NCBI GenBank assembly: GCA_017936265.1
Contig: JAGBFX010000037.1
Span: forward strand, 1-37,012
Direction: 5' to 3'
Length of the DNA: 37,012 nt
Origin: Bacteroidaceae bacterium
GTDB lineage: Bacteria > Bacteroidota > Bacteroidia > Bacteroidales > Bacteroidaceae
Part shown: positions 1-8,294 of the stretch, in pieces
Position numbering within the stretch: position 1 is the first letter of the stretch
Layout: every line of letters starts with the position of its first letter
Notes under the pieces: generated by a model
The model's database searches: none
What the model was told of the DNA's origin: nothing
Seen by the model: the letters and a program-made list of their open reading frames with translations, nothing else
Position numbers and translations under genes: made by a program

Positions 1-1
1 G

Positions 2-123
2 GTAAACAGTAGTAAACCGTTGTCGCCTTTCTACACGATGTGACTATCATCACATATCGGGGCGGAATTTGTCACTCGTTGTAAACGGATGTAAACTCTT
101 GTCAACTATCTACACGAAATAAC
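2..123. repeat. Two imperfect 43-bp direct repeats, 79 bp apart
   Basis: Copies at 2-44 and 81-123 share 32 of 43 bases. In both, two GTAAAC blocks lie exactly 10 bp apart, GTC follows 10 bp later and CTACACG 9 bp after that. The spacing holds better than the bases between, as for a protein-binding array or a repeated DNA element cut by the window edge. No gene was found in 1-288. The rest of this stretch is A+T-rich, with a tandem 10-bp repeat (GGTTGTTTTG) at 264-283 just past the stop of the LRR gene. Confidence 0.6.
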
Positions 124-288
124 AAAAAATAAGCTCCGCAAATTCTCCACGTCAGAAATATGTCTCAAAAATATGTGGAAATTTGGGAACCATCAAAAAG
201 CAGCCTGAATGTGTTAAATTTTAGAATGTATTGATAATTAAAGGTTTATGTTTGGTTATTTCTGGTTGTTTTGGGTTGTTTTGGGCTT

Positions 289-1977
289 CTAAATACAACC
301 ATAGAATGCTTCGGTACCTATTGTTGTCACGCTTGCTGGAATGTAGATGCTTGTCAGTCCTTTGCAATAGTAGAATGCACGAGAGTTAATTTTTGTCAAG
401 TTCTCAGGTAAGAAATCGGTATTGACAAGTGCCGTACACTGGTTGAATGCATTATCCTTAATCTCGTGTAGAGAAGAGGGAAGCTTAACCTCTGCAAGTG
501 ATGTGCATTGACAGAAGATATAAGAAGAGAGTTCAGTTATGCCCGATGGTATCTCGATGCTCTTCAGATTGGAGCATCCGTAGAAAGCACGCTGGTCTAT
601 CTTGTTTACGGCACTGGGGATGATGATGTTGTCCAACACCTCGCAGTAGGCAAACGCACTGTTACCTATGCTCGTAATCCTATCAGGCAATACGATGGCG
701 GGGAGGCTCTTGCAATTCTGGAATGTAGAGTTATAAATAGTTGTGACTCCGCTGGGGATGTTGACGTTTTTCAGACTCTCGCAGGACATAAACGCATTAG
801 AACCGATATTTGTGACGTTTGCGGGCACTACAAGAGTCTCCAATGAACGGCATTCCTGGAAAGCACCGTCACCGATTGATGTTATGCCTGAGTGGAGTAC
901 GATGTCCTTCAGGTTGTCACATTTATAGAATACCTGCTTGCTGATGGTTGTTATTCCATCGGGGATGTTCAGGCCAATCAAAGCATCGCAATCTTCGAAG
1001 GCCTGTTGCTCAACGCTTGTCACTCCGGCGGGGAGTGTTATCGTCGCCAGCTTGAAGCATTGGTAGAAAGCCATCTTGCCTATGGTGTTGAGCTTGCTGC
1101 CCTCCTCGAAGATAACCTTCTCCAGATTCTTGCATTGGGTGAATCCACCCAGATACTCGACATTGGCAGGGATGGTGATTTCGGTCATACTGGTGCATTG
1201 GGAGAAGGCGTCATCATATATGGCAGTGATGGAGGCCGGCAAGTTCACCTCTGCCAAGGCGAAGCATTGTGTAAAAGCCCCATCGGCAATGCTTGTCAGT
1301 GTGCTTGGCAGTGTCAAGTTGACAAGTAGATTGCAGTTGTGAAACATGCTTTCGCCCAACGTCGTGATGCCGTCGCCCAAAACAACAGTTTCTAACCCGT
1401 TGCAGCTATAGAATATCAGATTGCCCAAACTCTTTACTGTGCCCGGTATTATAACCTCTGTCAAGCCATCGCAACCCCAGAAGGCTCGTAAGCCAATCTC
1501 CTCCAAACTCTCGGGAAAATTAACTTCTGCCAAGGCGTAGCAGTTATAGAAAGCATCAGCACCGTAAGATTTGAAACTATCGGGAACTGCTATCTTCTCC
1601 AACAACTTACAATCTTGGAAGGCACGTTCATCAATAGAGACGAGATTGGAAGGCAGCTTGATAGCTTCAAGCTTAGAGCATCCATAAAAAGCACAAGCGC
1701 CCACGTTAAGAATGTTGTCACTCATCGTTACCGAGGTGATGCTGCTGCGATAATTCCACCAAGGGACCTTGTTCAAGGAGTTAGCATCGCCATACGCATA
1801 CATGGTCACATTGGTCTCTGCATCGCTCTGGATTTCGAGCAAGCCCGTCTCGGTGTCGAGCGTCCAGGTTACCAGTTCACCACACATTCCTTCGTGTGTC
1901 TCAGCAAATAGTCTTGTGTTACAGCATAGCAGCATTATTGCCAGCAATGTTTGTCCGATTAGTTCTCCCTTCTTCAT
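289..1977 (-). CDS. BspA-like leucine-rich repeat surface protein
   Basis: 562 residues with an N-terminal signal peptide (about 1-25, ending LFA|ET). From about residue 90 to the end there are some 21 copies of a 22-24-residue repeat with the signature 'AF..C..L..I.LP..[VL]..I', the BspA/TpLRR (LRR_5) type used by Bacteroidetes and oral or gut commensals as secreted adhesins. The protein stops right after the last repeat (AFYGCI) and lacks the sorting tail seen in the three GEVED proteins of this window, so it may be C-terminally truncated or exported another way. Start ATG 1977 gives a normal signal peptide. It has its own promoter about 350 bp upstream and a long leader. Ligand unknown. 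Confidence 0.9.
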   Translation of the reverse strand: MKKGELIGQTLLAIMLLCCNTRLFAETHEGMCGELVTWTLDTETGLLEIQSDAETNVTMYAYGDANSLNKVPWWNYRSSITSVTMSDNILNVGACAFYGCSKLEAIKLPSNLVSIDERAFQDCKLLEKIAVPDSFKSYGADAFYNCYALAEVNFPESLEEIGLRAFWGCDGLTEVIIPGTVKSLGNLIFYSCNGLETVVLGDGITTLGESMFHNCNLLVNLTLPSTLTSIADGAFTQCFALAEVNLPASITAIYDDAFSQCTSMTEITIPANVEYLGGFTQCKNLEKVIFEEGSKLNTIGKMAFYQCFKLATITLPAGVTSVEQQAFEDCDALIGLNIPDGITTISKQVFYKCDNLKDIVLHSGITSIGDGAFQECRSLETLVVPANVTNIGSNAFMSCESLKNVNIPSGVTTIYNSTFQNCKSLPAIVLPDRITSIGNSAFAYCEVLDNIIIPSAVNKIDQRAFYGCSNLKSIEIPSGITELSSYIFCQCTSLAEVKLPSSLHEIKDNAFNQCTALVNTDFLPENLTKINSRAFYYCKGLTSIYIPASVTTIGTEAFYGCI

Positions 1978-2326
1978 TGCAGTACTTTTGTGTGCCTCGC
2001 GGTTGCCACGGTCGGCTTTCCTTAATCATTGGCATAGGCAACCCGTTGTTCCCAACGCTATACCTCATCTGTTTAGCAGGAGCATATACACAAAAAAAGC
2101 GTGCCCCATAAACTTGTCTTTTGAAAGCAGGCTCTGGTAAAGCCCTCGGACTAAAACAAGCAACGGACACGCAGCAGATATATACGAAACGCCCACGGGC
2201 CAGTATATAGCAACAATCTGCGTGAAGAGTCGGCTTATTCTCGTCCTGTAAATTTACCAGATTCGCTTTCAGAGAATGAAGCGTTACACTTCTCAATAAA
2301 TAAAATCTATGCTACCCTTCGGTAAG
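1978..2326 (-). ncRNA. Long hairpin-rich 5' leader of the LRR gene (candidate cis-regulatory RNA)
   Basis: About 350 nt separate the predicted promoter (-7 box 2333-2340) from the LRR start codon, far more than usual here. Reading the minus strand, helices include TATATAC/GTATATA extended by GCAGA/TCTGC (about 2222-2173), CTTGTTTT/AAAA-(GA)-CAAG around GGCT/AGCC (about 2160-2113), GGTATAG/CTATGCC enclosing CGTT/AACG (about 2064-2033), and GGTTGCC/GGCAACC (about 2044-2002). An overlapping open frame without an ATG (2296-1919) is not supported as a gene. This could be a regulatory leader or a dispersed element placed upstream of surface genes. No known riboswitch class was recognised. Confidence 0.45.
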
Positions 2327-2332
2327 CAATCG

Positions 2333-2361
2333 CAAAGGTAAGCAAATAATTCTAAAATCAA
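2333..2361 (-). promoter_or_regulatory. Bacteroidetes promoter of the LRR gene
   Basis: On the minus strand the -7 box TACCTTTG (2333-2340) is preceded after 18 bp by TTG (2359-2361), a good match to the Bacteroidetes TTTG-N19-TAnnTTTG consensus. Predicted start of transcription is near 2326. Confidence 0.6.
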
Positions 2362-2421
2362 GGAACGTGCGGACTCTTTTTTCCGTTACTGTTTTTTCAT
2401 TATGATGCAAAGGAACGAAAA

Positions 2422-2441
2422 AAGCCCCGATGAAGGGGCTT
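2422..2441. terminator. Bidirectional rho-independent terminator
   Basis: Stem AAGCCCC (2422-2428) pairs with GGGGCTT (2435-2441) around a 6-nt loop, with A runs before and T runs after, so it can work on either strand. It lies 70 bp beyond the stop of the minus-strand AraC-type gene. Confidence 0.75.
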
Positions 2442-2511
2442 TTTTCAGTAGTTTGGAGTACAAGAATCGGATGATTGGACTGATTTCGGTGCTCATCAGC
2501 TCCTCTCTGCT

Positions 2512-3645
2512 CTATTCTTGTTGTTCCTCTAACCATTTGGCAGGGGTTTCCCCCGTCATTTTCTTGAACACCATGTAGAATGTGGAGCGGGAGCGGAAGC
2601 CGCAGTCGGTGTAGATGCTCTCGATGTTGAAGTCCGACGAGTTGAGCTCGCACAGGCGGCGCTTGGCCTCCTCGATGCGCATGCGGTTGACAAACTCGAA
2701 GAAGTTGCACCCCAGACAGCCGTTGATGGCACGCGAGAGGGTCCGCTGAGGGATGTTCGCCTCCTTGGCGAAGAGTGCCAGCGAGATGTCGGGACGTAGG
2801 TAAGCTCCCGATTCAAGCATATAGCGTGAGGCACGGTCGCATACCTCCCTCATCTGCTCGTCGCTCATCGGGGAAGCGGCAGTTCCGCTCTCTCTGTCGG
2901 CGGCTTCGGCGGACTCCTCCCTCATCGGCTCCTCTGCCTGTATTATCGGTATCGCAGGATGGGCGATGCTGTTGTACACGAGATAGAACATGGCCACCAC
3001 GTTCAGTATCTGGATGAGCCAAGCATCGGTGCGCGGCCATATGGCATAGCACACCATCACAATCACGAACAGGGCGGCAAAGAGGTTTTCGAACACGACA
3101 ATCCACTCCTTCTGTACCCACTCGGCATCCGACATGGTGTCGTTGATGGTCTTCTTCGTGCGGTGGAGAAAACGGAAGATGGCCGTGAAGTAGGCCACCA
3201 TCTGCACGAAGACGATAATGGTGTTGACATCGCCTATCCACGTGTCGTCGCCCGTCGTCTCGTGGAGGATGGTCTCCATGCGCTCGGCTGGCGACATCGT
3301 GAGGGTCAGCACCAGCATCAGGAGGGTCGGCAACAGATGGAGCAGGTGGACGGGCCTGAGCCGGAACGAGGTGTCGAAACTCCTCTTGGCAAAGAGCCAT
3401 AGCAGTGGCATCAGCAGCGTGTTGACCGTGATGCCGATGGGCTGCATGAAGAGCGATATGCTGTGCCATCCGAGCATACGGCTCATGTTGTAAAGATACA
3501 CCGGCACGTTAGGCACCACGATGATGGTGGCCGCATAGGCGTTCTCGCCACGGAAACGGGTGGCAATGAGCAAGACAATCGCCATCACCAACAAGATGAT
3601 GATGCTCGAGGAGTTGACGGTAAGTATGAAGCTTTCGTAACCCAT
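2512..3645 (-). CDS. Membrane-anchored AraC-family transcriptional regulator
   Basis: 377 residues. The first ~235 form about seven hydrophobic segments (for example 15-35, 68-90, 105-120, 190-212). The C-terminal ~110 residues (about 268-375) are an AraC/XylS double helix-turn-helix: a first HTH around 'ISLALFAKEANIPQRTLSRA' and a second in 'SIYTDCGFRSRSTFYMVFKK', followed by 'GETPAKWL'. This membrane-sensor plus AraC arrangement is common in Bacteroidetes. The signal and target genes are not visible; the LRR gene downstream and the sulfatase/fucosidase genes upstream are candidates. The coding sequence is visibly richer in G+C than its neighbours, which may indicate separate ancestry. It has its own promoter and terminator, so it is probably monocistronic. 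Confidence 0.88.
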   Translation of the reverse strand: MGYESFILTVNSSSIIILLVMAIVLLIATRFRGENAYAATIIVVPNVPVYLYNMSRMLGWHSISLFMQPIGITVNTLLMPLLWLFAKRSFDTSFRLRPVHLLHLLPTLLMLVLTLTMSPAERMETILHETTGDDTWIGDVNTIIVFVQMVAYFTAIFRFLHRTKKTINDTMSDAEWVQKEWIVVFENLFAALFVIVMVCYAIWPRTDAWLIQILNVVAMFYLVYNSIAHPAIPIIQAEEPMREESAEAADRESGTAASPMSDEQMREVCDRASRYMLESGAYLRPDISLALFAKEANIPQRTLSRAINGCLGCNFFEFVNRMRIEEAKRRLCELNSSDFNIESIYTDCGFRSRSTFYMVFKKMTGETPAKWLEEQQE

Positions 3646-3673
3646 ATCGGTGCAGTTGTCTTGGTTTGTGGTA

Positions 3674-3703
3674 CAAAAGTACGAATAAACGACTAATAAT
3701 CAA
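3674..3703 (-). promoter_or_regulatory. Promoter of the AraC-type regulator
   Basis: On the minus strand TACTTTTG (3674-3681) is preceded after 19 bp by TTG (3701-3703), matching the Bacteroidetes consensus in sequence and spacing. The start codon is about 30 bp downstream. Confidence 0.65.
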
Positions 3704-3902
3704 CCTCCATTGACTGAAAAACTTTATCGAGAATGATTCGGGCTTTGACCTTATGCAGGCATATGACCTTGTAGCTTCGCTTGAACCGTACAGCGGTAAA
3801 TTCGCTTTCAGACACGATGCCGAGCCCGATGAGTCGTGGGATTATGCCTAGTACGGCATTCCATGCCTTACGCTCTGTGCTCCCGTTGGAGGTAACCTTC
3901 AT
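3693..3902 (-). CDS. Small ORF, unknown; possible gene remnant
   Basis: 69 residues from ATG 3902. The frame stays open upstream to about 4034 without another ATG, so this may be the 3' end of a decayed gene. The product is basic and moderately hydrophobic, with no domain I recognise. Its 3' end overlaps the -33 region of the AraC-type promoter, unusual for an active gene. No promoter or ribosome-binding site was found. It may not be expressed. Confidence 0.25.
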   Translation of the reverse strand: MKVTSNGSTERKAWNAVLGIIPRLIGLGIVSESEFTAVRFKRSYKVICLHKVKARIILDKVFQSMEVDY

Positions 3903-4059
3903 GGCGATGAGGGTGTGCTCCTGCGTAAAGAGTCTGCGGCAGAGTATTGTAAGGTACTGGTTCTTCTGGCTGATTATCTGTCTTGATTGTTCTGCAGCAG
4001 AATTAACTTGATTTAGTGAAAATTTAATGTATGCTCATCAATATTAATGCAGTTTTTAT

Positions 4060-4067
4060 TATTTTTG
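4060..4067 (+). promoter_or_regulatory. Putative -7 box for the rhodanese-sulfatase pair
   Basis: TATTTTTG matches TAnnTTTG and lies 38 bp before the ATG at 4106. No convincing -33 box is visible. Confidence 0.4.
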
Positions 4068-4105
4068 CGCTACAAGCAAAGTTTGTCAAATTAAAAAATA
4101 AAGTT

Positions 4106-4486
4106 ATGAGAAAAATATGTTTAACAGCAGTTCTTTTGACTCTTGTGTTGCTGTCTTTCAGTAGTTGTAAAATAAAAAATGACATAGAGACCATTCCTGC
4201 GAAAGAATTTGCAGAAGTGATAGCGAATCCGGATGTTCAACTTGTAGATGTACGCTCTGCCGAAGAGTTCGTTGAAGGAAATATTGAGGGAAGTATAAAT
4301 ATAAGTCTCGCCGGTGGAGATTTCTGTGGCCAAGTCGATAGGACGCTTGACAAGGGACGTCCGGTAGCGGTATATTGCCGAGGTGGTCGTCAAAGTGCTG
4401 AAGCTGCGGAGCAACTCTCATCTATGGGCTTTAAAGTCTTTGAACTCGAGAATGGCTACAAAGAATGGATTAAAGATGGTGAATAG
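4106..4486 (+). CDS. Rhodanese-like lipoprotein
   Basis: 126 residues from ATG 4106. An ATG 75 bp upstream would add a stretch that buries the signal peptide and lies at or before the predicted transcription start, so it was not used. Signal peptide and lipobox end at SFSSC (Cys21), predicting lipidation. A single rhodanese domain follows, with 'LVDVRSAEEF' and the active-site loop 'CRGGRQS', where Cys is the expected sulfur carrier. Secreted single-domain rhodaneses of this kind are common in Bacteroidales; the substrate is unknown. The sulfatase starts 8 bp after the stop, so the two are probably co-transcribed. Confidence 0.88.
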   Translation: MRKICLTAVLLTLVLLSFSSCKIKNDIETIPAKEFAEVIANPDVQLVDVRSAEEFVEGNIEGSINISLAGGDFCGQVDRTLDKGRPVAVYCRGGRQSAEAAEQLSSMGFKVFELENGYKEWIKDGE

Positions 4487-4494
4487 CATACTTT

Positions 4495-6030
4495 ATGAGG
4501 TTTTCTAAGAGTTTGGGAGCTATGGCTCTTTTATCACTTGTCTCAAATGCCCAAGCAGAAGACAAGCGTCCTAATATAATTCTTTTTTTAGTAGATGATA
4601 TGGGATGGCAGGATACATCAGTCCCGTTTCATATTCAGAAGACACCGTTGAATAATCGTTATAACACCCCCAATATGGAGCGGCTTGCAGCTATGGGGGT
4701 GAAATTTACTCAGGCTTATGCTTCGAGTGTAAGTTCTCCTTCAAGATGCAGTTTGCTTACAGGTGCAAATGCTGCACGTCACAAGGTTACCAATTGGACT
4801 TTAACAAAGAATACATCTACCGACGAAAAGCACGAAACATTGAAAATGCCACAATGGAATGTCAATGGTGTGCAGCCTGTTGAGGGGGTGCCCAATAGCT
4901 TCCCTGCAACATCATTAGCTGCTATTCTGTCCGATAATGGATATAATACGATTAATTGTGGTAAAGCTCATTTTGGCGCAACTGATACACCTTCGGCCAA
5001 TCCTGTTAATTTGGGATTTAATGTCAATATCGCAGGACATGCAGCCGGTGGACTTGCTTCATATCTGGGCAAAGAACGCTTTGGACATAATAAAAACGGT
5101 GAGCCCGTGAGCGGTTTTGCTGTACCGGGGCTTGAAGAGTATTGGGATAATGATGTTTTTATCACTGAGGCTCTGACACTTGAAGCCATAAAGGTGCTTG
5201 AAAGTTCTATTGAAAAGAAAGAACCGTTCTTCCTTTATATGTCACACTATGCAGTACATGTGCCCCTGCAAGCCGATAATCGCTTTGTTGATAAGTATCT
5301 GCAGCGAGGACTTTCGCAATCCGAAGCCAACTACGCTTCAATGGTAGAGGGTGTTGATAAAAGTCTGGGTGATATTATGGATTTTTTGGAGAGCAAAGAG
5401 GTGCTTGAAAACACTGTCATAATCTTTATGTCTGATAATGGGGGATACTCGCTTTACGGACGTACGCCTCCATTGCATACTCAAAACCTTCCGTTGCGTT
5501 CAGGTAAAGGCTCTGCTTATGAAGGGGGTATCCGGGTGCCTATGATCGTATATTGGAATGGGGTTACGGGCCCGGGAACAACGAACAATGATTATGTGAT
5601 AATAGAAGATTTTTTTCCGTCTATTCTTGAAATGGCCGGGGTTTGTGATTACCACACCAAGCAATGTGTTGACGGTGTCAGTTTTGTGCCGATGCTGAAA
5701 GGCGAGAAGAGTGATAATGGCTCCCGCCCTTTAATATGGAACATGCCTAATAATTGGATTTCGGGTGATAATAGGGATTATGGGATTGGGGCAACCTGTA
5801 CAATCCGTCTAGGAGATTACAAACTGATATATTGGTATGAAGATGGCAAAAAAGAACTCTATAATATACGTACAGATATTGGCGAGACTGATAATATCGC
5901 AGAATCATTTCCATTGCTTGTTAAACAGCTAAGTGAACTGTTGTCGGATAAACTCCGTAGTGTAGATGCGCAGCGACCATTTATTATATCCACAGGTGAG
6001 CCTTGCCTTTGGCCGGACGGTCGTAAGTAA
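4495..6030 (+). CDS. Secreted Ser-type sulfatase
   Basis: 511 residues, signal peptide cleaved near AQA|ED (21/22). It has the alkaline-phosphatase-like sulfatase fold: N-terminal metal ligands in 'LVDDMGWQD' (Asp34, Asp35), the maturation motif S-x-P-x-R at Ser80-Arg84 followed by 'CSLLTG', 'KAHFG', and 'MSDNGG' for the later metal site. The first motif residue is Ser, so formylglycine would be made by the radical-SAM enzyme anSME, not encoded here. Length is normal for the family. Substrate is probably a sulfated sugar of mucin or glycosaminoglycan; the neighbouring fucosidases and hexosaminidase remnant favour mucin-type glycans, but this is inference. Confidence 0.92.
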   Translation: MRFSKSLGAMALLSLVSNAQAEDKRPNIILFLVDDMGWQDTSVPFHIQKTPLNNRYNTPNMERLAAMGVKFTQAYASSVSSPSRCSLLTGANAARHKVTNWTLTKNTSTDEKHETLKMPQWNVNGVQPVEGVPNSFPATSLAAILSDNGYNTINCGKAHFGATDTPSANPVNLGFNVNIAGHAAGGLASYLGKERFGHNKNGEPVSGFAVPGLEEYWDNDVFITEALTLEAIKVLESSIEKKEPFFLYMSHYAVHVPLQADNRFVDKYLQRGLSQSEANYASMVEGVDKSLGDIMDFLESKEVLENTVIIFMSDNGGYSLYGRTPPLHTQNLPLRSGKGSAYEGGIRVPMIVYWNGVTGPGTTNNDYVIIEDFFPSILEMAGVCDYHTKQCVDGVSFVPMLKGEKSDNGSRPLIWNMPNNWISGDNRDYGIGATCTIRLGDYKLIYWYEDGKKELYNIRTDIGETDNIAESFPLLVKQLSELLSDKLRSVDAQRPFIISTGEPCLWPDGRK

Positions 6031-6041
6031 ATACAGCTTCT

Positions 6042-6224
6042 AAAGTGATTCACTCCGGGACCGGTGAGAGCATACTCCTTGGTTACGGGTATGATTGGGA
6101 GAATATGCTTGACGATTATAGCGGCACATACAATGAAGCGGACGCTGATGCTGTAGCTACTCTGATGCGCGACCTTGGATATGCTTATCAGGTAGCATAT
6201 GGCACAGGTAGTACCGAAATTTGA
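6042..6224 (+). pseudogene. Fragment of a C10-family (streptopain-like) cysteine peptidase
   Basis: About 60 codons, ending in a stop at 6222-6224, without a start of their own. The translation carries 'YDWENMLDDYSG' and 'ADAVATLMRDLG' followed by 'YGTGST', the stretch just after the catalytic-Cys region in peptidase family C10 (streptopain, Spi-like). The Cys part before it and the His part after it are missing. It sits between the intact sulfatase and a GH20 fragment in another frame, so it is a deletion or recombination remnant. Confidence 0.6.
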
Positions 6225-6550
6225 ATTTCCCAGTTGCGCCATGGCGGGGTTACAATGAGAATCGGACTTTCAATATTCGGGATGCTTACGTTAATAATCC
6301 GTCATATCACGCTGTTCAAGAAAATGATTCTTTGGTCTGGGGTATGACATGCGCTCTATGGACTGATTATGGGGTAACAGAAGCGATGATAGATAAGCGA
6401 TTGTTTCCTCGTATTTTTGCTTTAGCCGAACAGATGTGGCATTATGGAGGACCGGCTCCATTTGAGAATTTTTATCAAAGAGTTAATATAATGGAGAACT
6501 GGTTTGCCGGGGAGGGATTTGTGTATGGTAGTGCTTTCAAAGAGGAATGA
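6212..6550 (+). pseudogene. C-terminal fragment of a GH20 beta-hexosaminidase
   Basis: About 110 codons with no ATG; an in-frame stop lies at 6209-6211. The translation has 'VWGMTCALWTDYG' and 'DKRLFPRIFALAEQMWH', the last part of the GH20 barrel, where the conserved Trp of 'LWT' lines the substrate pocket. The catalytic Asp-Glu pair and most of the barrel are absent, so it cannot be active. The complete enzyme would release terminal N-acetylhexosamine. Its frame differs from the C10 fragment directly upstream, marking a fusion of two broken genes near 6210-6225. Confidence 0.7.
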
Positions 6551-6726
6551 TTCTACTCCCTCATTTACAAGTATTCTATGCTGCTTTGCGGACAGACGGA
6601 GAAATTTAAAATATGTGAAATGACAATTTGGTCGTTTCATTTTTTTTTTCTTTGTGGAATGTGGGGCAGTGCACCTTGTAAGACCCTTTGGAGTGTTATC
6701 TTTATTTATTAACTAACTATATCTTT

Positions 6727-8262
6727 ATGAAAAAATTATTTACGACTTTAGTCTTGTGCGGGTTGTTGTCTCCAATGGCGACCATGGCGCAGTTTCAGCT
6801 GAAAGATGAGGCACCGGCCAACCCCGACAATGTTCCGGCTCCGGTACACCCTGTGCCTTATGAGCGACAGTTATTGTGGAACGAAACGGAGTTCTATGCA
6901 TTCTTCCACTATGGCATGAACACTTTTACAGGCTCCGAGTGGGGCTACGGTAATGAAGCGGAGTCAAGATACGCTCCAAAGGCTTTGCCCAACCCTGAAC
7001 AGTGGGTTACAGCAGTGAAAGCTGCCGGAATGAAGGGCGGTATTGCTGTGGTAAAGCATCACGACGGTTTCTGCCTGTGGCCTACAGCAACTACCGAGCA
7101 CAGCATCAAGAATGCCGGCAATGAGAATGGCCGCAATGCCAATATTCCTCAGCTTTTTGCCGAGGCAAGCAAGAAACATGATATGAAGTACGGTTTCTAC
7201 ATCTCTCCGTGGGACCGTAACTCGGCACACTATGGTAAGGATACATATGTTACCGAGGTATTCCTGAAACAGTGTGAGGAGTTGGCGGAATATGGTTCCG
7301 ACCAGTTTGAAATGTGGTTCGACGGTGCACGCGGTGGCGACGGTTACTATGGCGGCGAGGGTGGCACACGCGACATTGACCCTGAAATATATTATGATGT
7401 ACCTAACTTGCGTACCCGTGTACACCGTATTGCACCCCATTGTATCATGTGGGGCGTGGGTGGCGAAGCACGTTGGATCGGTAACGAGTCGGGCTATGCC
7501 GGCGAGACAAACTGGGCTATGACCGACTATTTGTCCGAGTCTGTTGTACGCGAAGAGGGCGACATCAACGGCTGGTTCTGGAATCCCGGTGAGAGTGACG
7601 CCAAGGCTACAAGCGCGGGCTGGTTCTGGCATCAGGGCGAGACTATGAAGAGCGCGGAGCGTCTGTTCCAGATGTATCTTGAGACAGTTGGACGCAATGC
7701 GACCCTCATTCTTAACTGTCCTCCCGACCAGTATGGCGTTCTTCCCGAGAATACTGTGAACGAGTTGACAAAATTGGGCAAGATGCTTCACGAGCGTCTG
7801 GCGGTGCCTGTATATGGTCTTGACGAGAGCACTGAGGCTACCGATTATGCAAAAAGCGCAACAATTGAGGTAAGCGAGACACGTGAGGGTGGCAAATATG
7901 AGGTTGCCAACCTTACCGATGGTAACAAGGATACATATTGGGGCACAAACGACGACAGTCTCACTGCAACAATTACACTCTCTTGGGATACTCCTCAGGT
8001 GATACGTTACCTTGTTATGCAGGAGCCTGTCTTCTTGGGTCAGCGCATAAAGGACTTCAAGATTGAATACAGCGCAGACGGTGAGTCATGGACTGAACTC
8101 TGCCCGGCAATGCAGACAACGACTGTGGGCTACAAACGCATCATTCCTTTGAACGGAAAGACAAGCGAAAGCTATGGCAGCGGTTATAATGCAAAGAAAC
8201 TGCGTATAACAATCCTGGATAGCCGTGCTTGTCCTTTGCTCTCTAACTTGAACGTATATTAA
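6727..8262 (+). CDS. GH29 alpha-L-fucosidase with C-terminal F5/8-type domain (cassette copy 1)
   Basis: 511 residues from ATG 6727; the frame is open 39 bp further upstream, but only this start gives a clean signal peptide (ending TMA|QF). Catalytic barrel about 40-365: 'FYAFFHYGMNTFTGSEWG', 'VVKHHDGFCLW' (His111-His112), and 'FEMWFDGARGG', in which Asp199 is the expected nucleophile. A galactose-binding-like F5/8-type C domain follows (about 375-511, 'NLTDGNKDTYWGTND'). It would release alpha-linked fucose from mucin or milk-type glycans outside the cytoplasm. The lectin-like partner starts 32 bp downstream. Its paralogue at 10933-12444 places the nucleophile at the same residue number. Confidence 0.92.
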   Translation: MKKLFTTLVLCGLLSPMATMAQFQLKDEAPANPDNVPAPVHPVPYERQLLWNETEFYAFFHYGMNTFTGSEWGYGNEAESRYAPKALPNPEQWVTAVKAAGMKGGIAVVKHHDGFCLWPTATTEHSIKNAGNENGRNANIPQLFAEASKKHDMKYGFYISPWDRNSAHYGKDTYVTEVFLKQCEELAEYGSDQFEMWFDGARGGDGYYGGEGGTRDIDPEIYYDVPNLRTRVHRIAPHCIMWGVGGEARWIGNESGYAGETNWAMTDYLSESVVREEGDINGWFWNPGESDAKATSAGWFWHQGETMKSAERLFQMYLETVGRNATLILNCPPDQYGVLPENTVNELTKLGKMLHERLAVPVYGLDESTEATDYAKSATIEVSETREGGKYEVANLTDGNKDTYWGTNDDSLTATITLSWDTPQVIRYLVMQEPVFLGQRIKDFKIEYSADGESWTELCPAMQTTTVGYKRIIPLNGKTSESYGSGYNAKKLRITILDSRACPLLSNLNVY

Positions 8263-8294
8263 TAAACATCGACACAATAATAAAAAGAAGAGTT

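Noticed and set aside
1982-1989. TACTTTTG on the plus strand as a promoter
   Set aside because: It would point into the leader and away from any plus-strand gene; chance match.
1919-2296. 125-codon minus-strand frame over the LRR leader
   Set aside because: Begins with TTG, overlaps the LRR start out of frame, and covers hairpin-rich leader sequence; low-complexity protein unlike any family.
6964-7791. 275-codon minus-strand frame inside the first fucosidase gene
   Set aside because: Antisense shadow of a well-supported GH29 gene.
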